35,371 nucleotides of DNA, taken from the NCBI GenBank assembly GCA_020629515.1, contig JAHDDE010000039.1, forward strand, positions 1 through 35,371, in the 5' to 3' direction. Both the position numbers and the translations under genes were made by a program. Origin of the DNA: Saprospiraceae bacterium. Its GTDB lineage: Bacteria > Bacteroidota > Bacteroidia > Chitinophagales > Saprospiraceae. Below the pieces are notes generated by a model. That model did no database searches and was not told the DNA's origin. It saw only the letters and a program-made list of their open reading frames with translations. Below are positions 34,534-35,371 of this stretch, in pieces (the stretch's first letter is position 1; every line of letters starts with the position of its first letter).

Positions 34534-35371
34534 ATGGTCTTAGGTCTACTCATGGTGCTGTGTGTATATGGTGCAACACAGTTTCTTAATCGCAAACAAT
34601 TAAAAGGAATATTGGCTTCTATGTTAATACTCCTTACATTTAGTTTGTCTGCTCAGTTAAAGTTGGGTGGAGATCCAGAGGTTATTGATGACGGTTCTAT
34701 TCTTGAATTAGAAAGTACTAATCAAGCATTTGTGCCTACCAGAATGACATCTGAGCAGAGGGATAACATTCCAACTCCACTTACAGGAGCTATTATTTAT
34801 AATTTAACAGAGAGTTGTCTTCAAGTGAATATTGGTGTTCCTGAAGATCCTTTTTGGGATTGTTTAATTGATAACTCCTGGTTAACGATGATGGGAATGG
34901 ATACAACTTGCACTGGTGGATGTCCTCCGGGAGAACAAGGCCCACAAGGAGAACAAGGGCCAGTAGGCCCTCAAGGACCTCAAGGTCCTATGGGTGTAGT
35001 AGGACCTGAAGGTCCACAAGGAATTCAAGGAAAAGTTGGGGAGCAAGGTCCACAGGGTATTCAGGGTGAGGCAGGTCCTGTAGGTCCAATGGGACCAGAA
35101 GGTCCCCAAGGGGTAGCTGGCTCACAAGGTCCCCAAGGATTGCAAGGCGTACAAGGATCACAAGGTCCTCAAGGTTTAACTGGTGCTCAAGGCCCACAAG
35201 GCGAGAGAGGCCCTCAAGGTATAGCAGGTATAAGTGCATATGAAGTTTGGCTAAAAAATGGAAATCAAGGTTCTGAAGCTGATTTTCTTGCAGCACTTAT
35301 TGGAGCTACAGGCGCCGATGGTGCACAGGGTCCACAAGGAATCCAAGGAGAACAAGGTCCACAGGGTGCAC
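34534..35371 (+). CDS. Collagen-like Gly-X-Y repeat surface protein (5' part only)
   Basis: The frame is open from ATG 34534 to the window end, so only 279 residues are seen. Two hydrophobic stretches lie at 3-18 and 26-40, the second ending F-S-L-S-A before Q41 like a signal peptide. Residues ~50-120 are the Bacteroidota/phage-structural module with [19 protein letters not shown] and G-A-I-I-Y-N. From 34930 to 35226 there are 33 unbroken G-X-Y triplets, rich in G-P-Q and G-E-Q. Then comes a non-collagen insert ([15 protein letters not shown]) and more triplets. It is likely a secreted or surface fibre. An in-frame TAA 9 bases upstream fixes the earliest start. There is a 203-base non-coding region before it with no clear promoter box. 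Confidence 0.88.
   Translation, partial: MVLGLLMVLCVYGATQFLNRKQLKGILASMLILLTFSLSAQLKLGGDPEVIDDGSILELESTNQAFVPTRMTSEQRDNIPTPLTGAIIYNLTESCLQVNIGVPEDPFWDCLIDNSWLTMMGMDTTCTGGCPPGEQGPQGEQGPVGPQGPQGPMGVVGPEGPQGIQGKVGEQGPQGIQGEAGPVGPMGPEGPQGVAGSQGPQGLQGVQGSQGPQGLTGAQGPQGERGPQGIAGISAYEVWLKNGNQGSEADFLAALIGATGADGAQGPQGIQGEQGPQGA
34930..35371 (+). repeat. Collagen-like triplet-coding repeat tract
   Basis: The tract is a run of 9-base and multiple-of-9 units coding Gly-X-Y, such as GGTCCACAAGGA variants. Perfect triplets run from 34930 to 35226, a 22-25 residue break follows, and triplets resume at about 35310 to the window end. Synonymous codons vary (GGT, GGA, GGC and GGG are all used), so the repeat is older than a recent copy expansion. 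Confidence 0.85.

Noticed and set aside
34882-35296. Minus-strand frames rich in Leu across the repeat tract
   Set aside because: They are the complement of the collagen-like triplets. The low-complexity repeat keeps several frames open.
34930-35371. Periodic repeats that could suggest a CRISPR array
   Set aside because: The period is 9 bases with in-frame glycine codons and no spacers, so it is protein-coding repeat.

Overview
The window looks like chromosomal DNA of a member of the phylum Bacteroidota. It is AT-rich. It carries a subtilase with a C-terminal type IX secretion sorting tail, the Bacteroidota-specific small protein DUF4295 next to rpmB and rpmG, a long signal peptidase I with an N-terminal membrane domain, and several copies of the Bacteroidota -7 box TAnnTTTG. 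I cannot place it below phylum from sequence alone. No insertion sequence, integrase, CRISPR array or rRNA was seen. No stretch longer than about 300 bases lacks a gene.

Layout. (1) 87-2492 (+): a large multi-spanning YfhO-family membrane protein. (2) 2526-17764 (-): a surface-glycan locus of 14 genes. Reading along the minus strand, it begins with an ABC exporter, followed after a 75-base gap by thirteen tightly packed genes with overlaps or gaps of at most 8 bases. Seven of these make up a Campylobacter-type route to CMP-legionaminic acid: legB, legC, legI, legG, a legH-like acetyltransferase, ptmE (CBS plus nucleotidyltransferase) and legF. After them come a Gfo/Idh/MocA oxidoreductase and an SDR (possible PtmF/PtmA counterparts), a left-handed beta-helix acyltransferase, a PhyH-type dioxygenase, and two capsule-type glycosyltransferase-like proteins that both carry an HP motif and a later G-S-x-x-G-x-E motif. 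The reading is that the locus makes a nonulosonic acid, tailors it, attaches it to a surface glycan and exports the product. (3) 17897-25549: housekeeping genes, namely dapF, a TPR protein, etfB-etfA, a bifunctional-nuclease-family protein, threonine aldolase, an unknown exported protein, lepA and a DUF1573 protein. (4) 25634-27409 (-): tRNA-Arg(ACG), rpmB, rpmG, DUF4295, a terminator, then ftsY. (5) 27537-31981 (-): lepB, a TolB-like propeller protein and a secreted S8 protease, all concerned with export or the envelope. (6) 32249-34276 (+): an NfeD-like membrane protein plus flotillin, closed by a strong terminator. (7) 34534-35371 (+): the start of a collagen-like Gly-X-Y surface protein that runs off the window.

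Regulatory signals are modest. There are three clear or fair intrinsic terminators and several TAnnTTTG boxes. At legB, lepA and (with one mismatch) the 22643 gene, the box sits only 4 bases before the ATG, which predicts leaderless mRNAs. The most interesting part is the glycan locus, especially the nonulosonate pathway combined with a dioxygenase, an extended acyltransferase and two candidate CMP-sugar-dependent transferases.
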